Shown in pieces: positions 8,151-15,857 of a stretch of 22,505 nt of DNA (position 1 is its first letter; each line of letters opens with the position of its first letter). Under the pieces are notes generated by a model. The model searched no databases and was not told the origin of the DNA. It saw only the letters and a list, made by a program, of their open reading frames with translations. Source of the stretch: an uncultured Micrococcales bacterium (GTDB taxonomy: Bacteria > Actinomycetota > Actinomycetes > Actinomycetales > Microbacteriaceae). The stretch covers positions 1 through 22,505 of the forward strand of contig CAJXMQ010000010.1 in assembly GCA_913056225.1 (NCBI GenBank), read 5' to 3'. Both the position numbers and the translations under genes were made by a program.

Positions 8151-8398
8151 TAGGCCAAACCAAATCTTGTAAATAGTCCGATGATGATAATTACAGCAAC
8201 CCAGACCAGGCCCAGAATAACTGTGATGCGATTGAGGTTTCGCTCAGCGACTCCGGAGGAGCTCATGGCATTTGAAACACCACCACCAAACATGTCAGCA
8301 ACTCCACCACCGCGTCCTTTATGCAAAAGAATTAGCAGGGTAAGAATCACACTGGTGATCGCTAATAGAACTAAAAGTGCTGTGTAAAGTGCTTCCAA
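8150..8398 (-). CDS. secG: Preprotein translocase subunit SecG
   Basis: Small inner-membrane subunit of the SecYEG channel that helps SecA-driven export. The 82 residues contain two hydrophobic segments (about 4-25 and 58-77) separated by the family motif LLHKGRGGGVADMFGGG. Length and topology fit actinobacterial SecG. The start is TTG, supported by GAGAGG (complement of 8404-8409) 5 bases upstream; no ATG or GTG is available near it. It follows tpiA by 23 bases, as in the conserved gap-pgk-tpiA-secG order, and overlaps rbpA by one base. Confidence 0.94.
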   Translation of the reverse strand: MEALYTALLVLLAITSVILTLLILLHKGRGGGVADMFGGGVSNAMSSSGVAERNLNRITVILGLVWVAVIIIIGLFTRFGLA

Positions 8399-8403
8399 AA
8401 TAA

Positions 8404-8409
8404 CCTCTC
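8404..8409 (-). promoter_or_regulatory. Ribosome-binding site that fixes the TTG start of secG
   Basis: On the minus strand GAGAGG stands 5 bases before the TTG at 8398-8396. This makes the TTG the credible start of this short membrane protein. Confidence 0.55.
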
Positions 8410-8420
8410 AACGGTCGGCA

Positions 8421-8426
8421 ATTATA
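8421..8426 (-). promoter_or_regulatory. Candidate -10 element for secG-rbpA
   Basis: A perfect TATAAT on the minus strand overlaps the tpiA stop codon and would give a short leader before secG. No convincing -35 is visible 16-18 bases upstream (hexamers such as TAGGTT), and the hexamer partly follows from the codons GTA TAA. It may be chance. Confidence 0.25.
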
Positions 8427-9198
8427 CGCCGATATGTTCCCTAAACCTAGCGATGTTGGCAAATTCTTCACTGTCTAGGCTAGCTCCACCTACCAGTACA
8501 CCATCTATGTTCGGCATTTTCAAAAACCCAGCGACATTATTTGCCTTTACTGAGCCGCCATACAGGATTCTCGTCTTCTCAGCCAGGCCTTCATCCACTT
8601 GCTCAGCCAAAGACTCTCGAATTCCCCTGATTGTCTCCTCTGCTTGCTCCGCAGTTGCAACCTCCCCTGTACCAATTGCCCATACTGGCTCATAGGCAAT
8701 CACCAACTCAGAAATACCTGTGTCTTTCACAGCTTCCAACACCTGATTAATCGGCACCTCGGTCTGGCCTGCGTTTTTTTGTTCCAAAGATTCACCGACG
8801 CAAACAATAGGAACAATTCCATGGCGCTTGGCCGCCAAAACTTTGGCATGCACCAACTGGTCCGATTCGTTGTGAATCATGCGACGTTCGCTGTGCCCAA
8901 TCAATACATACTGGCAGTTGAGTTTTGCCAAAAATTCACCACTGATGTCACCGGTGTAAGCACCATGGTCCTGATCGGAGAGATCTTGCGCGGCCAAGAT
9001 GAGCTTGAAACCTTCAGCGTCAATGAGAGTCTGCGCACTTCTGAGGTCTGTAAATGGAGGTGCGATTACAACTTCAACACCTTCGTAATCAAAATCGGCA
9101 TCATCTAGCGTCCAGGCGAGTTTCTGCACGGTTGCGATTGCTTGTTGGTGATCTAAGTTCATCTTCCAGTTTCCAGCAATCAAAGGTGTTCTAGTCAT
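8422..9198 (-). CDS. tpiA: Triose-phosphate isomerase
   Basis: Interconverts dihydroxyacetone phosphate and glyceraldehyde 3-phosphate. The 258 residues form a single TIM barrel of normal length. The active-site set is complete: N10 and K12 in GNWKMN, H102 in IGHSERR, and E170 in AYEPVWAIGTG. The phosphate-gripping LYGGSVKANN and GVLVGGASL are also present. The ATG is supported by GGAGG (complement of 9205-9209) 6 bases upstream and overlaps the pgk 3' end by 8 bases. Part of the gap-pgk-tpiA run. Confidence 0.98.
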   Translation of the reverse strand: MTRTPLIAGNWKMNLDHQQAIATVQKLAWTLDDADFDYEGVEVVIAPPFTDLRSAQTLIDAEGFKLILAAQDLSDQDHGAYTGDISGEFLAKLNCQYVLIGHSERRMIHNESDQLVHAKVLAAKRHGIVPIVCVGESLEQKNAGQTEVPINQVLEAVKDTGISELVIAYEPVWAIGTGEVATAEQAEETIRGIRESLAEQVDEGLAEKTRILYGGSVKANNVAGFLKMPNIDGVLVGGASLDSEEFANIARFREHIGV

Positions 9199-10360
9199 TT
9201 AGGGCCTCCAAGCCAGGAAGTTTTTTTCCTTCTAAATATTCAAGCGAGGCTCCCCCGCCGGTTGATATGTGGCCAAAAGCGTTGTCTTGGAACCCAAAGT
9301 GGCGAACCGCACTTGCGCTGTCTCCTCCTCCAACCACACTGAAACCATCCATTTCGCTCAATGCTTTGGCAACGATTTTGGTTCCAGCTGCGAAATTGTC
9401 AAATTCGAATACGCCCATGGGCCCATTCCAGAAAACAGTTTTGCTGCTGGAAATTGCATCGGCAAAGACCCTTCCGGTCTCGGGACCTATGTCTAGTCCC
9501 ATTCCAGTCTCCCCAAATCTAGAGCTGTTGAACTGATCCGCAGAAACGGTTTGGTGACTTGCCTCGCGGTCGAATTTCTCTGCCACAACTACATCCACCG
9601 GCAACAAAATTTCAACACCCAGTTGTTTTGCTCGCTGGATATATTCGGCAGCTGTTTCAATCTGGTCTTCCTCAAGCAGTGAGCTACCTACTTCATGACC
9701 CATGGCTTTCAGGAAGGTAAACATCATTCCGCCACCAATAAGCATTCGGTCAACTTTTGGTAGCAGCGCATCAATCACACCTAGTTTGTCCGAGACTTTG
9801 CTACCGCCAAGGATCAGAGTGTAGGGGCGCTCTGGGTTCTCAGTAAGTTTTTTGAGAACCTCCAACTCTTTTTCAACAGTTCTGCCGGCGTAAACATCAG
9901 CAAATTTAGCTACCTCATAAACGCTTGCCTGCTTACGATGAACTACTCCGAATCCGTCGATTACAACATCGGTAATCTCTCCGAGTAAATCCTTCGCAAA
10001 CTGCTCTCGATCTGAATCGTTTTTACTAGTTTCTGATTCATTGAATCGCAGGTTTTCAATAAGTGTTAGTGCACCTGTCGCAGGTGCTGAGTCTGCAAAC
10101 TCTAGATCTGGGTATTTGGACTTCATGAATTCAAATACAGGTTTCAAGCTGTAGTTTGCATCAACTCCATCCGGTCTTCCCAGGTGAGAGCAAATTACAG
10201 GCCTACCGTTTTTGGCGATTACCTCGTCGATGGTTTTGTAGGCGGCAACGATGCGTCCGGAGTCCTGAATCTCGGAGTTACTGATTGGAACATTGAGATC
10301 ACACCGGATCAACACCTGTCTGCCCTCAAAAGAGTCAATCAGGTCTAGGTTGCGAAGCAT
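9191..10360 (-). CDS. pgk: Phosphoglycerate kinase
   Basis: Transfers phosphate from 1,3-bisphosphoglycerate to ADP in lower glycolysis. The 389 residues are of normal length. Motifs in order: RCDLNVP (19-25), SHLGRPDG (58-65), NLRF (103-106), GFGVVHRKQASV (136-147), GGSKVSDKLG (185-194), FWNGPMGVFEF, VGGGDSASA and STGGGASLEYL. Both the N-terminal phosphoglycerate-binding and the C-terminal nucleotide-binding lobes are therefore complete. The ATG overlaps the gap stop by one base (TAATG). No Shine-Dalgarno sequence is visible upstream, so its translation probably depends on gap. Confidence 0.98.
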   Translation of the reverse strand: MLRNLDLIDSFEGRQVLIRCDLNVPISNSEIQDSGRIVAAYKTIDEVIAKNGRPVICSHLGRPDGVDANYSLKPVFEFMKSKYPDLEFADSAPATGALTLIENLRFNESETSKNDSDREQFAKDLLGEITDVVIDGFGVVHRKQASVYEVAKFADVYAGRTVEKELEVLKKLTENPERPYTLILGGSKVSDKLGVIDALLPKVDRMLIGGGMMFTFLKAMGHEVGSSLLEEDQIETAAEYIQRAKQLGVEILLPVDVVVAEKFDREASHQTVSADQFNSSRFGETGMGLDIGPETGRVFADAISSSKTVFWNGPMGVFEFDNFAAGTKIVAKALSEMDGFSVVGGGDSASAVRHFGFQDNAFGHISTGGGASLEYLEGKKLPGLEALND

Positions 10361-11361
10361 TAGAGCTTGTTAGCGACTAGCTCGGTAAGTTCAACCAAGC
10401 GGTTTGAATAGCCCCACTCGTTGTCATACCAGCTGCTGAGCTTGACGGTGTTGTCAATAACCCTCAAAAGACCTGAGTCAAACACAGAGCTGTGTGGGTC
10501 ACCCACGATGTCAGATGACACCAGAGGGTCATCTGAGTACATCAGAATGCCCTTCAGGGGTCCCTCAGCGGCTTCTTTGTAAGCTGCCTTGACTGTCTCC
10601 AGGTCAACATTTGCCTTAGTGGTCAAAGTTAGGTCTGTGATTGAACCGGTTGGAACTGGAACCCTCAGAGCGAAACCATCGAGTTTTCCCTGCAATTCGG
10701 GCATAACCAACCCGATTGCCTTGGCGGCACCGGTTGAGCTGGGAACGATATTAACCGCAGCGGCTCTCGCTCTGCGAAGGTCCGAATGAGGCCCATCCTG
10801 CAGGTTCTGATCTGCGGTGTAGGCATGCACGGTGGTCATCAGACCATTTTCAATTCCAAACTTGTCGTGGAAAACCTTTGCCAATGGAGCAAGGCAGTTT
10901 GTAGTGCAGGATGCGTTTGAGATGATGTGGTGCTTCTCAGGGTCGTACAGGTGCTCGTTCACGCCAATCACGAAAGTTGCATCCTCGTTTGTTGCAGGTG
11001 CTGAAATTAGAACTTTCTTGGCACCGGCTTCAATGTGCGCCTTCGCCTTCTCGGCATTCGTGAAGATTCCTGTTGATTCGATAACGATCTCAACGCCTAG
11101 CTCTCCCCAACCAAGGTCAGCTGGGTTACGCTCAGCCAGGACCTTGATTTTCTTGTCATCTACGATGATTGAATCGCCTTCAACCCTTACCTCGTGATCC
11201 AAGCGACCACCAACAGAGTCATATTTGAGAAGGTGAGCCAAACCTGCGGGGTCTGAAAGGTCGTTCACGGCGACAATTTCTAAGTTGCTACCCTGCTTCA
11301 AGGCAGCTCTTAGGTAGTTTCTGCCAATTCGGCCAAAGCCGTTAATTCCAATTCGAGTCAT
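10360..11361 (-). CDS. gap: Glyceraldehyde-3-phosphate dehydrogenase
   Basis: Oxidises and phosphorylates glyceraldehyde 3-phosphate with NAD. The 333 residues begin with the Rossmann motif GINGFGRIGR (5-14). D34 in AVNDL is the acidic residue typical of NAD-preferring enzymes. Catalytic C152 lies in SNASCTTNCLAP and the catalytic histidine is H179. Later motifs are PHSDLRRARAAAVNIVPSS and NEWGYSNRLVEL. The ATG has GGAG (complement of 11367-11370) 5 bases upstream. It starts the gap-pgk-tpiA-secG-rbpA run; a 66-base spacer separates it from sod. No convincing promoter was found in that spacer, so it may be transcribed through sod. Confidence 0.98.
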   Translation of the reverse strand: MTRIGINGFGRIGRNYLRAALKQGSNLEIVAVNDLSDPAGLAHLLKYDSVGGRLDHEVRVEGDSIIVDDKKIKVLAERNPADLGWGELGVEIVIESTGIFTNAEKAKAHIEAGAKKVLISAPATNEDATFVIGVNEHLYDPEKHHIISNASCTTNCLAPLAKVFHDKFGIENGLMTTVHAYTADQNLQDGPHSDLRRARAAAVNIVPSSTGAAKAIGLVMPELQGKLDGFALRVPVPTGSITDLTLTTKANVDLETVKAAYKEAAEGPLKGILMYSDDPLVSSDIVGDPHSSVFDSGLLRVIDNTVKLSSWYDNEWGYSNRLVELTELVANKL

Positions 11362-11391
11362 TACATCTCCAGAAAGTTAAATAAAGTCAAA

Positions 11392-11412
11392 CATCTCCCC
11401 TGGGGGGTGATG
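11392..11412 (-). terminator. Stem-loop between sod and gap, possible terminator or attenuator
   Basis: Read on the minus strand, an 8-bp stem with one A-A mismatch (CATC-A-CCCC paired with GGGG-A-GATG) closes a 3-base loop. It starts 15 bases after the sod stop. The sequence after it is T-rich but interrupted (TTTGACTTTATTT). This could partly end sod transcription or lower readthrough into gap. The stem is GC-rich and clearly outside coding sequence. Confidence 0.45.
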
Positions 11413-11427
11413 CTCATTAGAACTCGT

Positions 11428-12048
11428 TCAGCCTAGCAGGAGACTGGAAGCATGCTTCTTTGCGGCATTGAAGCGCATTTCAACATCGCTCCAGTTCACA
11501 ATGTTCCAGAAAGCTTTCACGTAATCACCCTTGACGTTTTTGTAATCGAGGTAGAACGCGTGCTCCCACATGTCAAGCATCAGCAATGGCGTTGTCAAAA
11601 CAGCCACATTGCCCTGCTGGTCATACAGCTGGTTGATGTTGAGTCGAGATGCAACTGCGTCCCAACTCAATAGTGCCCAACCAGACCCTTGAATGCTCAG
11701 AGCCGCTGCATTGAACTGAGCAACAAACTTGTCAAAATCACCAAAAAACTCATCAATTGCTGCCGCTAGCTCGCCGGAAGGACGATCGGGGCTATCTGGA
11801 CCCATGTTTTTCCAAAAAATACTGTGATTTGTGTGTCCTCCGAGGTGAAAGGCCAAGTCCTTTTCCAACTTGGGCAAGGTTCCAAAGTTCCCACTGTCAC
11901 GAGCCTCTGCCATCTGCTCCAGAGCTTGATTCGCGCCTGCAACGTAAGCTGCGTGGTGCTTGGAGTGGTGAAGCTCCATGATTTCCCCGCTGATTGAAGG
12001 GTCTAGCGCTCCATAGTCGTAAGTCAGTTCTGGAAGTGTATAGGTCAT
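11428..12048 (-). CDS. sodA: Superoxide dismutase, Fe/Mn family
   Basis: Dismutates superoxide to peroxide and oxygen; cytosolic, no signal peptide. The 206 residues match bacterial Fe/Mn dismutases. Metal ligands are visible at H27, H75 (in GHTNHSIFW), D159 and H163 (in LDMWEHAFYLDY). GSGWALLSWD is the conserved core strand. By hand alignment with Mycobacterium tuberculosis SodA, its H145 corresponds to Q144 here (LYDQQGN), which hints at manganese use, but this cannot be settled from sequence. The ATG has GAAAGGAG (complement of 12056-12063) 7 bases upstream. The gene sits between whiA and gap with spacers on both sides, suggesting its own regulation. The symbol is conventional; sodB or sod would also do. 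Confidence 0.95.
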   Translation of the reverse strand: MTYTLPELTYDYGALDPSISGEIMELHHSKHHAAYVAGANQALEQMAEARDSGNFGTLPKLEKDLAFHLGGHTNHSIFWKNMGPDSPDRPSGELAAAIDEFFGDFDKFVAQFNAAALSIQGSGWALLSWDAVASRLNINQLYDQQGNVAVLTTPLLMLDMWEHAFYLDYKNVKGDYVKAFWNIVNWSDVEMRFNAAKKHASSLLLG

Positions 12049-12073
12049 TGTGTGACTCCTTTCATTAGTTACA

Positions 12074-12101
12074 GTTATAGATCTCTTTGGATATTCCCAA
12101 A
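12074..12101 (-). promoter_or_regulatory. Candidate sod promoter with overlapping inverted repeat
   Basis: On the minus strand TATAAC (12079-12074) is a good -10. A weak -35 such as TTTGGG (12101-12096) lies 16 bases upstream. The same -35 region forms an inverted repeat TTTGG-N6-CCAAA (12101-12086), which could be an operator or a weak hairpin after whiA. The 5-bp arms are short, so chance is possible. Confidence 0.35.
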
Positions 12102-13079
12102 CTAGTCTTGAATCTGCATTCCCTGCAAAGCCTCTTCAGTGTCGTCGATTCCTAGCTCATGAGCCTTCTTGTCCGCCATTGCTAGAAGCCTGCGAATCCT
12201 GCCAGCTATTGCGTCTTTTGTCATCGGCGGGCTTGCAAGTCTTCCCAGTTCATCCAGTGAGGCGTTTTGATGCTGAAGCCTAAGTTCGCCGGCGTATTTC
12301 AAATGCTCGGGCACCTCCGCGGACAAGATCTCCAGGGCTCTTTGAACTCTTGCTCCGGCTGCAACTGCTGCCTGTGCGCTTCTTCGCAGATTTGCATCAT
12401 CGAAATTGGCAAGACGTTGATTCGGTATCTGGTGACCGCGTTTTTTGCGGACAACTTCCCAACGGTTCCAAGCTTCTTCTGCACCCAGCAGGGTCATTAA
12501 TTTGCCAATAGCCTCTGGCTCTCTCACCATCACTCGGTGTGTGGATCGAACTTCGCGAGTCTTTGCTGGAATTTCTAATCTTCTTGCAAGTCCAACTAGT
12601 GCCATAGCCGCTTCATTGGTGGGCGCAACAACTTCTAACGACACCAATTTGGCAGGGTCTGATAAGACACCAGACGCCATGAAGGCTCCACGCCAAGCAC
12701 AGATTGCTTCACCCAAGCTGGAGCTGACCAGGCTCGCAGGAAGGCCACGAACCGGCTTTCCCTTCACGTCAATCAAACCAGTTTGTCTTGCTAGCAATTC
12801 ACCGTGACCGTTGACCCTCAGCTGGTATGACTGGTCTCTTTTGCTGGTGGCGGAGATTACTGATATGTCTGCCCTTGCGGAATAGACCTCGGCTAGGGTT
12901 TTAGCCATTCTGCGTGCCAGGTCGGATTCAGACAGTTCCACCTCAATGGCAATCCGACCGCTAATCAGGTGTAGGCCACCGCAGAACCTTAAGAGCGTTG
13001 AAAGCTCAGCAGCTCTCTCCTCAGCACGACTCACTCGCACTCTGGCCATTTGCAGTCTGGCCTCAGACGTATATGACAA
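12102..13079 (-). CDS. whiA: DNA-binding regulator WhiA
   Basis: Conserved Gram-positive transcription factor; in Streptomyces it works with WhiB to switch on sporulation division genes, and in non-sporulating bacteria it affects division by less clear means. The 325 residues equal the usual length. The N-terminal half is a degenerate LAGLIDADG homing-endonuclease fold: the segment GAFMASG (131-137) lacks the catalytic acidic residue. The C-terminal helix-turn-helix is at about 273-301 (ASLDELGRLA to GRIRRLLA). The TTG start directly follows the rapZ stop (TAATTG) and has GGGGAG (complement of 13087-13092) 7 bases upstream. In most relatives yvcK lies between rapZ and whiA; here it does not. 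Confidence 0.95.
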   Translation of the reverse strand: MSYTSEARLQMARVRVSRAEERAAELSTLLRFCGGLHLISGRIAIEVELSESDLARRMAKTLAEVYSARADISVISATSKRDQSYQLRVNGHGELLARQTGLIDVKGKPVRGLPASLVSSSLGEAICAWRGAFMASGVLSDPAKLVSLEVVAPTNEAAMALVGLARRLEIPAKTREVRSTHRVMVREPEAIGKLMTLLGAEEAWNRWEVVRKKRGHQIPNQRLANFDDANLRRSAQAAVAAGARVQRALEILSAEVPEHLKYAGELRLQHQNASLDELGRLASPPMTKDAIAGRIRRLLAMADKKAHELGIDDTEEALQGMQIQD

Positions 13080-13949
13080 TTACTCTCTCCCCAAATCTCT
13101 GTGGTTGACCCGGATGCTCAGGTTTTCATCCGACAACTGATCGGCCAACTGATTAGCAAGCGTCACAGAACGGTGTTTGCCCCCTGTGCAGCCAATTGCA
13201 ACGCTTATGAATCTTTTGTTTTCAACCCTGTAGCCGCTGAACACGGTATCTAGAATTTGTCCTAACCGCTCTAGAAAATCCTTGGCTAACGGAGACGACA
13301 TTACTGCTTTTTGAACTTTTTTGTCATTTCCAGTGAAGTCTCTCAGTGCTTCATCCCAGTGAGGGTTGGGTAGGAATCTAGCGTCGAAGACCATGTCGGC
13401 ATCTGTCGGCGTCCCGTATTTGAACCCAAAAGACTGAATGATGAGCTGTAGTTGATCTTGGCCACCACCAAACTCTTGAAGAATCCTGGTGCTTAGCTGG
13501 TGCACGTTCAAATCACTGCTGTCAATAACGACATCAGCGGATTCCCTGATATCCAAAAGCTTGGTTCGTTCTCTTTCAATCCCATCCAACAGACCACCAT
13601 CACCTTGCAACGGATGCGGTCTTCTGACCTGTTCGAACCTTCTAACTAGAGCCTGGTCACTGGCCTCAAGGAAAATCATTCGAAGGTTTACGTTTGAATC
13701 TCTCAGAGTTTTCAAGTTGTTGGTCAATTCGTCGAAAAATTCGCCACCACGGACATCAATCACAACGGCCAGCTTGCTCAGGGGCTGGGAATCGTAATGC
13801 AGCAGCTCGGCAATTGGGGGCAACATCTGAGGTGGCAGGTTGTCAACAACGTACCATCCCTGATCCTCTAAGGCGTTGGCGACCGTTGAACGACCTGCGC
13901 CACTCATTCCAGTCACTATCAGTAGCTCTGGATTTACCTGTTCAACCAT
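13080..13949 (-). CDS. rapZ: RapZ/YvcJ-family P-loop nucleotide-binding protein
   Basis: P-loop ATPase/GTPase family. In E. coli RapZ is an RNA-binding adaptor that controls glucosamine-6-phosphate synthase through GlmZ; in Gram-positives (YvcJ) the role is less defined. The 289 residues contain a Walker A GMSGAGRST (14-22), LRRFEQVRRPHPL-like sequence (about 122-135), FKYGTPTDADMVFDARF, and the C-terminal IGCTGGKHRSV that carries the RNA/ligand-binding fold. The ATG has GAGGG (complement of 13957-13961) 7 bases upstream. It follows uvrC by 24 bases and abuts whiA, the conserved uvrC-rapZ-whiA neighbourhood. The exact physiological target in this organism is unknown. Confidence 0.93.
   Translation of the reverse strand: MVEQVNPELLIVTGMSGAGRSTVANALEDQGWYVVDNLPPQMLPPIAELLHYDSQPLSKLAVVIDVRGGEFFDELTNNLKTLRDSNVNLRMIFLEASDQALVRRFEQVRRPHPLQGDGGLLDGIERERTKLLDIRESADVVIDSSDLNVHQLSTRILQEFGGGQDQLQLIIQSFGFKYGTPTDADMVFDARFLPNPHWDEALRDFTGNDKKVQKAVMSSPLAKDFLERLGQILDTVFSGYRVENKRFISVAIGCTGGKHRSVTLANQLADQLSDENLSIRVNHRDLGRE
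13087..13092 (-). promoter_or_regulatory. Ribosome-binding site that fixes the TTG start of whiA
   Basis: GGGGAG on the minus strand, within the last codons of rapZ, is 7 bases before the TTG at 13079-13077. The next ATG in frame is 10 codons further in and would cut into the conserved N-terminus. Confidence 0.6.
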
Positions 13950-13973
13950 TGATTTTCCCTCTAGGAGACTAGA

Positions 13974-15857
13974 TTACTGGCTGTTATCCTCCGGTGCAGG
14001 GCTTTTGGTCGTATCTTGTGCCAACTGCGTAACAATTTCGTTGGCTAGTGCATCACCAATGCCAGGCAGGTCCTTGATTTCATCAACGGTTGCCTCTCTC
14101 AGCCTGGTTGCTGACCCAAATCTTCTAAGCAATTGCCTTGCTCGTTTTTCTCCAAGCCCCGGAATCTCAAGTAATTGGCTCTGAATGCTATTGCTGCGTT
14201 TTTTGCGTTGCGCTTCAATCGCAAACCTGTGGGCTTCATCCCTAATTCTTTGAAGTAGAAACAGCTCATCACTGGTTCTTGGCAAGATGACCGGATAACT
14301 CTCCCCCGGAATCCAGACCTCCTCCAACCGCTTGGCGATCCCGCAAATGGCTATGTCCTCTACCCCTGAATCGTCCAGTGCTCTTTTTGCGGCATTGACC
14401 TGCGGCAGGCCTCCGTCAATTAGGAGCAGGCCAGGTCGATAGCTGAATTTATTATCGGTATTTTCTTGAGTCAAATATTTCAGTCTTCTGCTCAACACCT
14501 GATATATGGCATCCGTATCATCCACAAAGTTTTCAACGTTGAATCTCCGGTACTGCCCTTTTTTGCTTAGTCCATCCTCAAAAACGGCCATTGAACCAAC
14601 AGCGTTTGTGCCTCCAAGGTGTGAAATGTCAAAACACTCAATTCTTAGGGGCGCAACCGCCAGGCCAAGTGATTTTTGGATACCGGCCAAGGCATCGGCA
14701 CGAGTTGTGAAGTCAACACTGCGCTTGGATTTATAGCTACCTAGCGCGTGTTTGGCGTTAGTTGCTGCCGTGGCGGCAAGGGTTTTTTTGTCTCCACGCA
14801 TTGGTTTTCTGAAACTAACCTTCGAACCTCTTCGCTCAGTTAGCCAGGTTTCCAGGGCGCCCTGATTGGTGGGCAGAGTCGGAACCAAAAGTTCTTTAGG
14901 AATTGAATTTGGTTCAATGTTTGGCTTTTGCTCATAAACATCTTTGATTAGTTGTTCAACAATTTCGGCATCTGTCAAATCTTCACTGAGATCCATTACA
15001 AATCCCTTGTTTCCGCGAACCCTGCCACCTCGGACAATAAAGAAACTAACCGCCGCATTCAGCTCATCACGAGCTAAACCAAACAAATCAGCATCGGTTT
15101 GATCCTGCAAAACAACGGTTGATTTTTCCAATACCTTTTCTAGTGCCGTGATGTCGTCTCTGAGTTGGGCGGCAAATTCATATTGTTGCTGCTCACTGGC
15201 CTGGCTCATTTTTTCACGCATGGATTTCAGGTAACTGTTGTCACCCCGGTTCATAAATTCACCCAGAGATTTAGCAATTGTCTTGTGTGCTTCTGGGTTT
15301 ATCCTTCCAACACAAGGAGCAGAGCACTTGCCGATTTCTGCAAGGATGCAGGGGCGTTCATTTCGTTTAGCAGTGTCATACACAGTTTTGGAACAACTGC
15401 GCATCGGAAAGACCTTCAGCAGATTATCCAAAGTCTCTCGGATGGCCCATGCCTGGGTGTAGGGACCAAAATACCGAACACCACGAAGCTCTCGATTTCT
15501 CGTTACAAATGCCCTAGGCACTTCCTCTTTCATGCTGATGGCTAGATAAGGGTAGCTTTTGTCATCTCGGAAGCGGACGTTAAATAGAGGGTCGTATTGC
15601 TTAATCCACATAAACTCCAGTTGCAGAGCCTCATATTCGGAGTCAACTATCGTCCAGGTGACATCAGCGGCCGTGGTGATCATTCTTTGGGTTCGCTCAT
15701 GTAGCTTTTCCAATTTGCCAAAATACGATGTCAATCGAGATCTCAGGTTTTTAGCTTTCCCAACGTAGATCACTCGTCCGTTGGAGTCCATGAATCGATA
15801 GACACCCGGATCGGTTGGAATCGATCCGGTGGTAGGCCTAAAGCTTGGACCAGTCAT
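13974..15857 (-). CDS. uvrC: Excinuclease ABC subunit C
   Basis: Dual-incision nuclease of nucleotide excision repair, recruited by UvrB at damaged DNA. The 627 residues have the complete domain series. The N-terminal GIY-YIG nuclease makes the 3' cut (GVY 18-20, YVG 31-33, R39, glutamate near 76). A UVR motif for UvrB contact lies at about 215-250 (EQQQYEFAAQLRDDI). The RNase H-like nuclease makes the 5' cut (ECFDISH with D410, LLLIDGG with D481). The C-terminal tandem helix-hairpin-helix is at about 565-620 (IPGLGEKRA and LPGIGDALA). The ATG overlaps the uvrA stop by one base (TGATG) with no clear Shine-Dalgarno sequence, suggesting coupled translation. Confidence 0.97.
   Translation of the reverse strand: MTGPSFRPTTGSIPTDPGVYRFMDSNGRVIYVGKAKNLRSRLTSYFGKLEKLHERTQRMITTAADVTWTIVDSEYEALQLEFMWIKQYDPLFNVRFRDDKSYPYLAISMKEEVPRAFVTRNRELRGVRYFGPYTQAWAIRETLDNLLKVFPMRSCSKTVYDTAKRNERPCILAEIGKCSAPCVGRINPEAHKTIAKSLGEFMNRGDNSYLKSMREKMSQASEQQQYEFAAQLRDDITALEKVLEKSTVVLQDQTDADLFGLARDELNAAVSFFIVRGGRVRGNKGFVMDLSEDLTDAEIVEQLIKDVYEQKPNIEPNSIPKELLVPTLPTNQGALETWLTERRGSKVSFRKPMRGDKKTLAATAATNAKHALGSYKSKRSVDFTTRADALAGIQKSLGLAVAPLRIECFDISHLGGTNAVGSMAVFEDGLSKKGQYRRFNVENFVDDTDAIYQVLSRRLKYLTQENTDNKFSYRPGLLLIDGGLPQVNAAKRALDDSGVEDIAICGIAKRLEEVWIPGESYPVILPRTSDELFLLQRIRDEAHRFAIEAQRKKRSNSIQSQLLEIPGLGEKRARQLLRRFGSATRLREATVDEIKDLPGIGDALANEIVTQLAQDTTKSPAPEDNSQ

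Noticed and set aside
8599..9108. 169-codon plus-strand open frame opposite tpiA
   Set aside because: It is entirely antisense to a well-conserved enzyme, its translation resembles no family, and no promoter or ribosome-binding site is apparent.
11362..11391. TTGACT followed by TGTAAT as a gap promoter
   Set aside because: The spacer would be about 20 bases and the transcript would start inside the gap coding sequence. It is more likely just AT-rich spacer.
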